A stretch of 64,000 nucleotides of DNA from Aptenodytes patagonicus (lineage: Eukaryota > Chordata > Aves > Sphenisciformes > Spheniscidae). The DNA lies in assembly GCF_965638725.1 (NCBI RefSeq), contig NC_134950.1, forward strand, positions 12,772,101 to 12,836,100. Direction: 5' to 3'. A program made the translations under genes and the position numbers. Shown piece after piece: positions 1-13,700 of the stretch (the stretch's first letter is position 1; each line of letters opens with the position of its first letter). The notes beneath the pieces were generated by a model, which had not been told where the DNA came from, searched no databases, and saw only the letters and a program-made list of their open reading frames with translations.

Positions 1-1601
1 AGTGTTGTGGTGGAGCCTGCAGGAGTGGTGCCATCCCTGCAGCTGTGGTGCCCTGTGAGGGAGGACTTGGAGCAGGAAGGGGGAGCTGAAGTTTGTGGTG
101 TCCTGAAGCTGGGGGAGGTTTCCCCCACCTCTGGGGCCATGCACAGGTGCCAAACCAGAGCACCCATCTGGACCTTGCTGGAGGAGGTCCCGGGTCCTTC
201 ATGGGGCTGAAACTCTGACTTGGTCACTTGACTTCTGTGCATACTGGTGGTGTGGCTGTACTGACAGACAGCAAACCTCCTTCTCCTGGCTGTGGGCCTG
301 GGCTGGTGATCCTGTTTATCAGTAGGGGGAAAACAAGGAGCCTCATCCTGCAGGTTTCATTCCTTTGCAGAAACCTGTGCTGAATAGCTGTTGGTGTGAG
401 TGGGTATGATGCTTGTGTTATTTTTTTTGAGGCTAAACAGTGTAAACATGAGGTCTGTAGAGGAAGCAACCTGGCTGCAAAAGGGTCCTTGTGGCTGTCA
501 CAGAGGAAGCTTGCCCAGTGCTGCAAGCAGCATGTTTCAGTGCCTGCCAGAGCTCCAGGGGTGTCCCAGACCAGTGCTGCCACAGCAGCTGAGAGGTGCA
601 GCGAGGCACCTGGGACTCTTTGAATTCAGACCTGCAGATAGCCATCTCCCATCCCTTGTGAGCTGCTAGAGCAGCGGGGGTGGCTCTCCTTCCTTCTCCT
701 GGATGCATTGCCTGTCTTCTCCCCAGCACCTGCAAGGCATCCCCGTGGCTCTGGGCAGTGTGCTGTGTGCAGGGGGGGTGCTCTGCTGAGAGCTGCTGGT
801 GGGTGCTCCCTTCCCCTGCCACTCCCAGCGATCTGCGCTGCAGTGTTGTGGCTGCCCAGGGGCTTCAGTCTCACATTGCTGCTTGGATCTGCTGATTTGC
901 AGATCTGCAGAATGTGGAGATGTTGATGCATAGCTTCTTTATAGATAGTCTTTCATTGCCCTCAAAGAAAATAAGGGGTTATAGCTCCCTTCACTAATAA
1001 TATAGTTACAGCAGAGCTCCAGCAAATGCAGAAGATGGGCAGTCTTGGACAAGAGATCCTAGCTGTTAATTTGTGCAGTCACTACTATGTGGGGTTTGGA
1101 AAACCACCAGCTAAGTCTGAACCTCAGCTGAGCTTTTCCTGTAAGCTTGAAAGAATGCTTTGTAGGAACTCTTTTTGTTAATAAATATTTTGAGTGCATA
1201 TATATATGTCCTCAGAGATGTCTAAATATGTCCTTCCGCAGAAGTCTCATTGGCTCAGAGGAATCTACCACCTACAGTAGGAGGATATGGTATTACTTAA
1301 AGATAGAAACAGGTTAAAGGGAGGAAAAGAACACTGCCCAGCAGTGTCCCAGCACTAGCTGTGCAATCTGTATTACCTGCTCCTGTCTTATCTTAGCTAG
1401 CACAGAAATGAGGAACCAGAGGCTTGCTTAAAAATACCACTACTGGGTGCAGAAACTGCATGCAGACTTCTTGAGAGCAGTCTGCAAGGAGGCAGCTTTG
1501 GAGCTCACAAGGAAAACCTGTGTATTTTCTCTCCTTGCAGGAAACATAGTGTTCAGCAGACTGCAGAAATAAACAGAATCCTTGCTTTGTGTCATTCACA
1601 G
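1..1601 (+). other. FBXO32: FBXO32 intron 1 (3' part)
   Basis: The right-hand part of intron 1. I see no conserved coding block or recognisable transposon; the small open frames here are GC-driven noise. Confidence 0.7.
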
Positions 1602-1714
1602 CTTTTGTAAAAAGGATGATCACAACAAAGAGAATCTCTTCAACAGTCTGAACTATGATGTTGCTGCCAAGAAGAGAAAAAAAGACCTGCTGAATAACAA
1701 AGCCAAGATTCAAT
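1602..1714 (+). CDS. FBXO32: FBXO32 exon 2
   Basis: The exon starts after ...ttcacag, completing a Ser codon split ag|c (residue 39), and ends before GTAAGA. It encodes residues 40-76, including [20 protein letters not shown], the conserved block carrying the basic nuclear localisation signal. The last base (t) opens a Tyr codon finished in exon 3. Confidence 0.93.
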
Positions 1715-4700
1715 GTAAGATGTCTATTTGGGCTTTTTTAAAATAAAAGTTGCTGCAGGAGAACAGAAAATGCTTCATATCTATGGTTTTTGCACAGTGC
1801 ATGAGGAGTCTTCCAGAGTGCCTCGAAGGGCTTTGCGCCCATGTTTGACCTAAGTAGAGAACTTGGATACAGTTTAATGTGAAGATTTATGCCCCTGTTA
1901 GTAATCCCTGCTCTGAGGAGTTGTGCTTGTTGTGTTCAAATTTTTGTCATTTGTGTTTGTCAGAAGGAGGGTAATTTTTTCCTATGGTACATTCAAATGA
2001 ACCAGTTCCAGTTTTTTTCCCCCTGTAGACTTCCTTCTGCACAACAGGCTAAATTTATTCTTCCCTCCATATGCATGTTGAGTACTAATCTACATTACTG
2101 GAGGCTATAAGCCTGAATGTGAGCTTTGATCCTATCTCTGTGTGCGGAGTGCATGAAAAATGAAATAAGATTTCAGCCTACTCAAAACAATGGAAGGTTT
2201 GAAATCTTTATGCACAGTGAGCAGCCAGTGTCTCAGATGGTGCACTGTGGGAGGACTCAGGGGAGCTTGCAGGGACAGCAAGGTCTGCATTGGTCTGATT
2301 GCAAGATAGGTACTGGAGTTAGATGTGAAGGCTACAAATGTAAACATACACAGAGGAAATGAGTTACGATTCCCACACTACTATTAGCTCATTGTGCATC
2401 CCCCAGGATTTCAGAAACTGATGCCAGAATCTGGCCCCTCTGTGCATTTGGTTCTCTGAACAAACAAATGTTACCATGACAGTTTTTGGCTGGATTCTGC
2501 TGTGACCTACTATTTAAAAAGGCCTGATGCAGGGTCTGCACGCTTGTAACTAAGACTGGGTTTGTCCTTGGGCTCACAGTACCAGGCAGGAGTACATTGC
2601 TGCATCCTTAGGTGGAAAAAGACTCCAGGAGCACAATATTTCCTTTAAGGAAAGGAGTCTAGCAGGATGGGGAGAAGAATTTTTCTTACACTAGCTGTAA
2701 GAAACTTACACACACTGCCTGTGTGTGGTAGAAGGGTCAAAAGCCATGTGAGAATGGGGTGGGAGAAGGTTCAAGCAGCATAACTGCTGTTACAGTAAGG
2801 ACTCTTCTGCAAATTGAGTTAGCAGCATATGGTGGGTACAGGGAAGCTATTTTGGGGAGTGGATGGGACAACTCCCATTTCTGAGGGAAGGGAGGGGCAA
2901 TTAGAAATAGGAAAATTTTGGTCCCAAATAGGTTTTTCTTTTTTAGCAAATTAGCTGCAAGCACAAGCATGCTCCTCTGAGCCTGACCTCACTGCTAAAA
3001 GCTCTCCCACATGCCTGGTGTCTCATGACATTTTTGCTCAACTTCAAATTTGACATTCAATCCCAAGCCTGTAACCAAGGTAATGAATAGTTAATAAAAT
3101 CAATAACAACAAAACCTGGCTGTCAGCCACACTTACTGTCTGGGACCAAAGAAGAGGAGGTGCTATTGTATATCTGTGACTGGCAGATTAAACATTTACA
3201 GTCTTGAGCTCTGTCACTGAAACAGAAGCCCCTTCTAAGGCTCAGGGCTGCAGTCTCAAATGAAGCAATATGGAAACAAAGTGGCTTGGCAAGTTGCTAG
3301 TTTTGGTTTCAAGTGCAGTGCTGTAAACACAAAATAACTTCATTTGCACTAAAAGGGCAGTAAGTGTTGTGAGCAGAACAGAGATCCAGCCCCCTGCGAG
3401 CTGGAAGATTAATTGAGGAAAATGTGTCTATGTCCAAACAGATTTCCACCAGGAGAAGTGGATCTACGTTCACAAGGGGAGCACAAAAGAGGTGAGTGCC
3501 TCCATAGGTTTTGTTCCCTTTTCTACTGTTTTTTTTCCAAAAGGTGGAAGATCCTGTGCTGATATAAATCAGCAGAAGCTCTTAAGAGATAAGTGGAAGA
3601 TCTGGCTTGTGGTTGGAATTTCAGTAATGATTTTAAGCCCCAATCAGGGAACCAGGGCTTGCTGTATGAGGCTCTGTACATGTGTTTAAAATATGACTTG
3701 TTTGCTTCCCTCAGTTAAAAAAAAAAAACAGCCATTTGCAGACCAAGCCATAATACTGTTCTTGGCTTTCACCCAGTACAGTCCTAACATGGAAAATCAT
3801 TGGAATTCAACGGCTCGCTTGTGCTCGTGGAGAGAAGCAGCCATACGAGACTGCTCTGAACTTGCACTATATATTGAACCCCAGGAATGTGTGGCTCATT
3901 CTCACCCATAAATTCATGGGTCATGAGCAGAGCTCGGGTCACTCTTGGGAAACTACCATAATCTACATTGGGCTATGGCCACTCTTGATGTCAGTAAGTG
4001 TGGCTCTGCGGGAGACAGGCCTGCCTCCTCGAGCTGTGAGCTGGTCCCATGGTTTGTACCCGTTAGCTTGCTAAACTGAGTTGCCCCGGGTCATGTCTTC
4101 CTGGTGCTGTCTGGGCTCATGTCTGCCAAAACATGACCCAGGCTGTTTTTTCTTCTCAGCGCCATGGTTACTGCACTTTGGGAGAAGCCTTCAACCGACT
4201 TGACTTCTCCAGTGCTATCCTGGACTCCAGGCGATTCAACTATGTTGTGAGGGTGAGTGAAAGGCCGGGGTTTATTTTGCTGTGATGGTGGTGGAGGCTC
4301 TGAACTGAGCACCGGTTGGGTGATGGGAAGCACTGGCAAAGAGAGGTCCAAGCATTCAAGTGAGGGTGTTGGGCTTTGCATGAAGTAATTGATGGAGGTT
4401 GTGTGGATAGATGCCCAAAACCTCCTCTTTGATCTGTTAAAACGGAGAGGGAGGTGGTGGTAATGTAGAAGATAGGCTGTCCTTAGCCTAGCATTCCTGC
4501 TACATTTCAGTTGTGAAATTCACTTCTGAAACCCAGAAAACTTAGCTTCTAATTGCTGAGTTCTCAGTTCAGCTTCTAAAAGGAGCATGGGCTCTCTGCA
4601 GAGGCCATAGAGCAGCGGGGACCTTTGAAGTGATACAGGAGAGACTGGGGAGCTGAGTGTTTTAGGAATGAGAGGATGGGCTGAACCTCTTGGAGGCACT

Positions 4701-7700
4701 GATCTTACTTCTCTGTTAAGGATCATGGTTGCTCTTAATCCTGTGTGACTGGCAGCAGTTTCAGTGGGTGAAGCATTTGGTTAGTCCTGACACCATTAGT
4801 TGGTAGGAAGGAGTCATCAGCCCCAGGTTCCCCATGCTCTGGCTTTGCATAACAGATCAGGGCTTCTCTTTTGGCTCTGGGTGGCCAAGGGGGGTGGTAG
4901 TGGTTGCGGGAGCTACTGTCCTGAGGTCTGTATGTTTATGTGCATGTGATCTGCAAATTGAACTCGAATTTCAGAATGCTTATCAAGGTTTGGAATTCAA
5001 TAAGCTTAAAAAAATCTGTTATTAACTTGAGGCTGTTTATAAACAGCTCCTTTTCACATCCCATCAGCAGTTGATCACTGGTGAGGTACCAGCTGTTCAG
5101 GTTTTAGGTTCTGGAGCAAGCAGCATTGGTATTGCTTTCCCTTTGCCGAGTCAAATGTCATGAAAAGTGTCTAAGGAAGAAATGATCTGAGCAAGTTCAC
5201 CTTGGTTTGTTCACCTGTTTTCTAGGTGACAAGGAGCCTGTGAAAGCCTGTCACCCTGGTGTTGGGGGTGGTTACCCACCTGCTGTGCAGGAGGGGCACT
5301 GGCAATCACTTGGATGTCCCACTGCAGGGGTGGTGGCAGGGAGTGGGGATGCTGGGGGAGGCAAAGCAGGATACAAGTCCATGGAAACTCAGGCTGTCCT
5401 AGCTCTCCTGGTCCTTGTTTTCCTGCTTGTACAGAGAAGGTAATCACCAGCACTGAGGTATTCAGTGTTTTCTGATACCAGATACATACACACAGCCATG
5501 TCATCCTTGGGATTATTGTGGAAGGAACAGTTCATGCCAAGGCTGTAACCCTTCAGTCAAATATAAAGGAAGAAAATAAAACAAAACTTGTATTTGATAC
5601 TCCAGAGATCCCTTTGGCAGACTTTCTGTCTTATGACAATGAAGAACTCCAAAGACCTCTGCTAAGCACGGCCTCAGGTCGTGCTGTGCCACAGGATGGG
5701 CTTCTGCTTCTCAGCACATGTGATGGGTATCTCACATGGGCCTGCAATGATTGAGCTGAGTCCCATTCAATTTTTTGAAGAGCAAACTCAAATTTCAGTG
5801 AAGTCAGTGTGGTCTAGTGGGGAGGCTCAGGCTGACATTCTTCCCCCTTTTTCCCATGAGGACTTCATAAAAGCATCTCAAATCTGCTGTGTATCCAAAA
5901 TAGCAGTGTTCTATATGGAAGTCAGCATGTGTCCTTGTTTCTACAAATTACTTCTGAGCTTTTAAGAGTAGTTTTCCCCCCAGTAGTTTTAAGGATACAG
6001 CACTACTGAGAAGTATGAAGCTTTCTAATTGAGGCTGACTTGTGGCTTGGCAGATTAAAGAAGATATTAAACCTGGTACCATGGATCAAATATAAAACTG
6101 ACTTCTTAAAATGAAAGGCTTGTATCGGCCAAGTCTCTGGTGGATAGTAGCTCATAAAATGTCTTATGTGCCAGATTTACTCATGAAAAGCTCTGCCTAG
6201 ATGTGCATCTTGTTCATGGTCCTTTGCAAATAGCAGGCCTCCTAGAGCACACAGATGAGCAATCTGTCACATGGAAAATGCCTTGAACATTGGCAGGCAA
6301 AACAATTCTCCCTTCCCTCCCTCTCCTTGTTCTCTCTAGTTCCACCCATTGCTCAGGGTATCTGATTAATGTCACACTGCTTAGTTCATCAAACAAATAC
6401 TTTCCAAGGAGGGAAGCTTAGAGTTGAAGGCTGGGGGAGAATGAGGATGTTCATAGGGGAAGAAAGGAGAGAAACAGCTGCAGGCTTGGGGTTCTGCTGG
6501 CTACACCCAAACTTGCCCTATAGAGAAATAAGCTACATCACTGCTGACAGCAAAATGGGCTTTCAGGCTGAACATCAACTTGCCTTTCTCAAAGCATTCC
6601 TTTCTGAACTTCTCAACTTAAGTGCTACAGTGTTTTCGGTGCTGATTTTTTGTTGTACAGAAGTGTCTGCTGCTTAAGATATACCCAAACTAAGTTCTTG
6701 GAGTTCCTAATGGTGCACTGATAAAATGGGCACCTCCTTCAAGTGAGGTGGAGTGTGAGCTGCAAGAAGCTTGGCAGGTATTTTTCATGGGCAAATACCA
6801 TCAGCTGTAGCCAGTGAGTTCATGCAACTGAAGCGGAAGAAATTTTTCTCCAACATCAATCTTGTCTTGACAGTCTGCTGATATAGCGCTGGAAGTGCTA
6901 AGTATAGGTATTGGTGCCAGACTCGGTCCTTGCTGATCTTTTTGCCTACATGTTACAGGACAATGTTCCCTCTTTAGAGCTTAGTAAGGAAGTGTGTGAT
7001 TGACCCAGAGGACCCAAACTTTCTTGGTCTTGAAGCAGTCCTGGTTTCTCTGGTCTTACAGATTTAATGAAAAGACTGGAAGCATTCTGTAAGCATAAGT
7101 AATATGAGCAGAGACAAAGTGCCTGCAGCGCAGAAGTTGGTTCTCCTTCGGGAACACTCTGTTCAGAAGACAGTGAAGTTTTGCAGGCTGCTTCCTTCAG
7201 AAAGATTTGTCATATGATGGTTGTGTAGTAATGTCTCAAGGGAAGGTGCTGTTTCTGATCGTAAAAGCTTAGGTCAGGTTAAGCTGCATGGGCACAGCTC
7301 TTCTGGAATAATATGATCTAGATAGTGTGTAGCCTGCTAAAGTAGTCTCTTAAATTTGTTTCTTAAGTTTTTATAGCAGTTAGCTCCGGGAGTCCTGGAT
7401 TTATGCTGTGCTGAAAGAATATCAGCCCAATGCTGTCTCATGGAGATCTGTCAGCACCTGTGCTGTAAATCATTATAACTCGCCTTGCTCTTGCTCTACC
7501 TCCCAGTCGAAAGCCAGCGTGACATTTCAGCCACAAAGTGAAGGGCTGTGAGAGCAAGGGGGGGCTGGAGGAGGAATTTTTCACTGCAGTATGTTTCTCT
7601 AAGCAGTCCAGATGTCAGGAGCCAAATCCCCAACCAGGAGGAGTTTATGGATCCCCGCAGGGTGCAGTCCAGCTGATTTGGGGTACTCAAAGGGGGATTT

Positions 7701-10700
7701 ACACTTCAGTAGTTTGAGACTTGTGATTTTAATCATTACAAAGCATTTCCATTTTTGAGGCAAGGTTACACCCTCCTGCTCAGTGCAGCAGGCCTGCCGA
7801 GGACTTTTTGGCTCTGTGTGCTATAAGCCCCTAGCTGTGAGTTATTTGGGGTATGGATTGCCCACACACCCTGGTGTTGAACTGGGGCAGTGGCAGAAGT
7901 GCCATCTGGCTGTAGCAGGTCTAAGCAATGCTGCACACAGCAGTCACGGGTGCAAGGCAGCATGCTTTTGTGGCCCTGAAACAGGGGCTCTTGTTCCCTG
8001 CCATGTGGCACTGTTTTGTTTGCTGTTTTTTTTTCCTTGTGCTTATGGGAGGAGGACCTGCTCTGCTCCCGGAGCTAAGTGGCTCATTGCACCAACTGCT
8101 TTAGACCGACTGCTAGTGAGGTTTGAGCAGGAGCCCCATCACACTCGTGGGGAAGTGAGCACGTTATTGCCCTGCTGTGGAAGATGCTGCCTCCTGCCAG
8201 CTTTGCAGAGGCTCTGGAATAGCCCACTGCATTTCTTGCCTTTTCTCCGTGGCTTTTGCAGACCCCTGAGAGCAAACAAAATAGGGGCAAGGCAGTAGGA
8301 AGGATTTTCTGGGGAAGCTACCAGGTCACCTCTTTCAACTTCTGAGGAGCTGAAAGAGTGAATTGGGAACTAATGCCCTGTTTTCCAGAGGTGATGCAGG
8401 CTTCCCAGCTCCAGTTAAAATTGGCTGGAATGCAATCACTTAGTGTTTTTGAAAAGCAGGCCTTTTAAAATTGCTCTTAACCTTTCCCTGTGTGCTCTCT
8501 CCTACCATCTGCCCCTTTCAGTTGAGCGTGGGCTGGACTTAATGCAACCACATCATAACACATGTTTGCAGCTCTCCAGCCTTTTTACCCTACTCAGCAT
8601 TAATCTGAATTCATCAGTCTGCTTTTAGTCTGTATTATGCGAGTGGCAACATTGGTTTATTTTTTTATAATGCTGTAGACCCCAATTTGGCAGTCCATTA
8701 ACTGAGACCCTACTCTGGGTCTGTGCCAACACTAAAAGACCTTCAGTGCACTAGACCATGTGGAGCATGGATGAACTGTATAGCTTACCTGTTTTTTGTG
8801 TATTATATGAGCACAGAAGAATCAAAAATGTTTTGATTTGGAGGGCTAGCCAGTCGCTTCAGCCAGCAGTCCCTGGGGAGCAGAGTAGTCCTAGAACTAC
8901 TCACAACATAGTTTTCATATGGAATTTCATCCTCTGTTTATTGCTGCAGGGGAAGAGAGGTGACACGTGATATCTGAGCCAGTTCACTGAACATAAATTT
9001 AACCTTGATAAACACAGACAAGGCAAATTTGAATCTGTTCCTTTGGCTAAATTAATTTTGTACCAATTTAGCGTTCTTCAAGGAACTGAGATTTTTATCC
9101 TTGTTCCTCTTAAGAGCTAGACGCCAGGGCCGTTCTTTATGGTATTGCATTACGTGATGCTTATCACTGGGTGCATTTTAGTGTTTTCAGTAACGGGCAC
9201 AACATTGCTAACACCCAGCCTGGAGGAAGCTGTCTCTATGCCAGTTCCAGAATGCTGCGATCTGGAGACAGCAGTTGTTTATGCACAGAAGAGCTGATCT
9301 GGGTGCATGTGTGGCTAATGTACAGATGGAGTCTGGCAAGTTGATCGCTATAATCAAAGGTCTGAAGGCTAAATAGTTTAGTGTAAGCGGAGTATTACAT
9401 ACTACTTTAGGACACTGATTTTTTTTCTTCTTCCTCCAGTATTTCATGAAATTAAGAAAAGACGTTTTTTAAAACTTTCCAAACATCTTGCAAACTGCCT
9501 TGTTTTTAAGAGTATCTAGTCCTTGTGGTCTTGGCTTAGCTGATATAGCAAGAAGATCCACTGATGCCTGTGTACTACCCAACTCTCCTGCATCTTTTGT
9601 TTCCCCCAAATGAGCCAAGAAAACAGGCAGCCTGCCCTTCACAGGAGTTAGCACAGGTCTTTTTTAATCTTGTTTTCTTTCGGTCATGCGAGGTGCAAGA
9701 TATTAATAGAATGTAAACTCAAAGCCATCTGATGATGGTGTTGGCCTGGAAATTAAACGGAAGAAGAGATTGGTCACTCTAGGTGACTTCACTGCTCCGA
9801 ACTGGCAGTCACATGCCAGCGCCTGAGATGAGCAGAGCAGGCAAGTGACTGCAGTAACAAGTCTCCCTGAGCTCCCCACTTCATGGCAAGCTGCCGGTGA
9901 CTTTTTGGATACATTCCTGTCGTTCTTATAGCGGGGCAAACAGTTCAGCTCATGACTTATCAAGTCTTGTCAAAAGCCATCTTAGTTACTTGACACAAGT
10001 AGTTGCACCTTCTCTGAGCTCTCTGCGGTGTCAGCAATGGGATACCGTAGCTGCAGATGATAAAGGATTAATAAGCCAGTCATGCGGTAACATGTTGATT
10101 GATTTGTAGCATAAAAGGTTTTTCCTTTCCTTTCTAAATTAAAACAGAAGGCTATGTACATCCAAAACAAATGGACTGACACGTGGACAGTCTGTGTACT
10201 TATATAATGCTGGGGGAAGGGAGGAAGGCTTGGAAGATCACGGGCCACATGTTCTGCAGAGCATGATCCATAGGAAACTTCCACAGCTGTTCTTGTGGTG
10301 GAAGAGAGCCGGGGAGGAGAGGGCATCTTCCCCATGGGAAATGCTCCCTTTAGCCACTGCAGCCCAAATTCAGCGTTTGGCTTGTGTGTGAGTCGGGACA
10401 TCAGTGATGGGAAGTAAATCCTAATTGGGGACATGCACAAGTAAACAGGACAAACAGGGAAAGGTGGTTTGGTGTTGCAGCTGTAAGAGCTGAACAGAGA
10501 GGAGGAAACCTTGGGGGAATAGGGGTTTTTGGGGGGGAGGGTTTGTTTTTAATATGGTGCCTAACCTTTCTGTTGTGGCGACAACACTCTTGACAAAACC
10601 CTGCAATCCAGGAGTTTGACGTAAATTGTGGAGTCTGATTCTCATTAATGCCCCATCAATAATATCCCCATCCAAACAGGCATTTGCTCGTGTTCCCTAA

Positions 10701-13700
10701 TGACACTGCTTGTTTATGCCCCAGTGAAGGATGGTGACGTCGGCTGTTCGTTGTTCCCTTGGTGTGAATGAGGCTGTCAGTCTGAGCACTGCTCTGTGGT
10801 TTCCCTGCATCTCTGAACCATGAAATCAAGTTGTTGGGTTTTTTTTCCCCTGAAGATCATTAGAATGCCTCTTTTTTTTTTTTTTTCTCCCCACCCATTT
10901 TGATGAAGGTTTAATTATTTGGCTTCTGCTCTCCTTCCCCTTTGCATTAGTTTGCTTTGTCATTCTGTCTCCCTTTCATTTCCAAGCAGCAAACAAGTCT
11001 CTGGACTGTTTTGCTGTGTCATGTGACCAGGAGTCAAGATTAGAAAGGTATCTCTGTGCTCTAAGGCTTGCAACTTCTATTTTTATCCACAGCTGTTGGA
11101 GCTGATAGCAAAGTCTCAGCTGACGTCACTGAGTGGCATTGCCCAGAAAAACTACATGAACATTTTGGAAAAAGTGGTGCAGAAAGGTAAGAAATGGAAA
11201 CAGTGAGGGGGAGGAGGAGGAGGAGTCTGATTTAATCTGGTGTACTCCGTGTGAACCACATCCTCGAATAGTCAGGCAATGCGAGACGGGTGCAGAGGGG
11301 CACCACTGCTTATTTCTGTAGTGCAGTTCCACTTTCTTTTCCCTTGGTGAAGGACTATGTGGGGGTGGGGGAAGAAATGTCTGTATTCTGGTAGGTATCT
11401 GAGAGGCAATTCCTCCTTCTCCAACTTTCCTCGCTACCACCCCTTCTGTGTCCTACTGAGTCCTATTTTTTGACTGAAGAGATGGCTGCTCCTGCCCCCA
11501 GCCCAGCACATCTGCAGTCTCTGCTGCTGCCTTGTCACCAGTTTGCTGTATCATCAAATGTTCCCACTGCTCTGGAGGGAAGGAAAGCTCGAGGGCTGTC
11601 TTCACCTGCTGGGGGGGCTGAACTGTGGTTGAGATGTGCAGCTTCCCTGATGCTTTAGCTCTGGCTGAAGCCTGGGAATTGAGAGTGCCCTGTTAGTGTG
11701 TGTATACATAATGAGAAAGGAGATCCTGAGCTGTCTTCCTGCACATCAGCTGGGGTAGATGGGGAAGAGGTGCACAAAGATAACCTCTTGCATGTATCAG
11801 AGGGGAAAGCTGGCCGGTTGCCAGTGGCTGGAAATGGGAAGTGCTGCAGAAAGGGCAGATACCTCATCTGCTTATCCTGGGAGGATCTCTTTCCATCTGC
11901 TGTCTAACCTGCTGTGTCTGGCTAATGTTTAAGTGCTTTCCTTTAAAAAGAAAAGTGCAGGCTGGCTCTCTTGGCCTGTGAGGTTATAGCAGATGACTTG
12001 CCTGAGAAACATGTAGATTCAGAAGAGGATTTGGGCAGTTCCCATTTTTAACCTTTCCTGTTCCTCCAAAGTCCTTGAAGATCAGCAGAATATCAGGCTA
12101 ATACGGGAATTGCTGCAGACCCTCTACACGTCCCTCTGCACGTTAGTTCAACGGGTCGGCAAGTCTGTCCTGGTTGGAAACATCAACATGTGGGTGCACA
12201 GGATGGAGAGTATTCTCCACTGGCAGCAGCAACTGAACAACATTCAGATCACCAGGGTAAGCATAAATCCTGAAAGCTAAAAATAATGTGGCTCCTTTGT
12301 GAAACCTTCTCATGTAGCAGCTCTCATTTGGGTGACTGCATCCCACTGTACTCCCAGTGCAAGCGCAGTACTGGGGAAGGACCTGGAGTTGCCAAAATAA
12401 CTGGATGCATTCCTAGCATTACTTGAGTCCCTTAACTCAAACTCGGTGTACACAACCCAGGATCATGCTTGCTGTTACTGGTCACAGACCATGGCTTGAC
12501 TCCTTAATGGCCATGAAGCACTGTGTGAACAGAGCTGGGCAGGAAACCATCTCCCCCTCTTGAGAGTCTTCAGAGATTAGGCCTCAGTATGAAAAGTCAA
12601 CTCAGTCTTTCTCAAACTGAGAAACTGCCTTCAAAACTTGTTTATCGGATAGTTGAGGTTTTTAGATTTGTTTAATCTAAATTAAATGCAAATTTCCAAA
12701 TAGCTGCATAACTTCATGCTTCCTGGCTGAAAATATCAATGATTCTTCCAGTAGTCTGGAGCTGCCTGTTCCAGCCAGACGAGTCCTGCTTTTACAACAT
12801 CTGTGTTTTCAACAGCGTCTGTGGGAATGGGAAAGATGTATTAGTTGATAAATTCCTAACCTGGCTTTGCATGGGAATAAAATCTGAACTTGCTCCACTT
12901 CACGGAATCACAGAAGGGTTGAGGTTGGAAGGGACCTCTGGAGGTCATCTGGTCCAACCCCCCTGCTCAAGCAGGAACACCTACACCCAGTTGCCTAGAA
13001 CAATGTCCAGGCTTTTTCCCCACCTCAAATGGATACTTGCTCCACAGAAATGCTAAAGTTTTCCCCCAGCACTGACCTCTGTGTTGGTGTGCCCCGCGTA
13101 GGACTTTTCTGCAATGAACTGGACTGTGGAATTCCCACTTGGGCAGACTGTGGCATGGCCTAAGCGAATATAAAAAGCACCTTTTTCCCTGGTGGGTCAG
13201 CCATAGAGGCATTTGCAAAGGAATTAAGCAAAGTGCCTGCTTTCATCACTTTACATGGCTGTGTTCTCTGGGAACACCAGTAAACAATCTCCAGTCCTTC
13301 AGTTAGAGTAGCGCAGGCAGCACGACATAGGAGATGAACTCTGGGAGGTCCCAGGGAGTTTGAAGAGCTGCGAAAGCAGTAGTGCCTTATCTGATGATGG
13401 TCTCTGTCTCTCCTGGTGTCCAGCTCTTGGGATGGGCTGCAGCTCCCTTTGCCCTGCAGGGGAAGCACTGGCCTTACTGGGTGGCTGCTGGGGCACAGCA
13501 AGTCTGTGAGCTGGGGAGCTGCCCTGTGCCTGGGCACTGCCAGGGCCAGCTCCACCTCCACCTGTGCATCTGCTGCCCTGAGTGCACCACAGGTCAGGAC
13601 CTACCTCCTGCTGCTCAACTCAGTAGTACAATGTGGTTTTTTCCCTATACATTAGGCACTCGTAAAACCCAGATAAGCATTTCAAAGAACTCTGCCTATC

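Noticed and set aside
7783..8298. A 171-codon frame in FBXO32 intron 4
   Set aside because: No recognisable domain, splice context or promoter. Its composition is that of non-coding sequence, with an opposing frame on the other strand.
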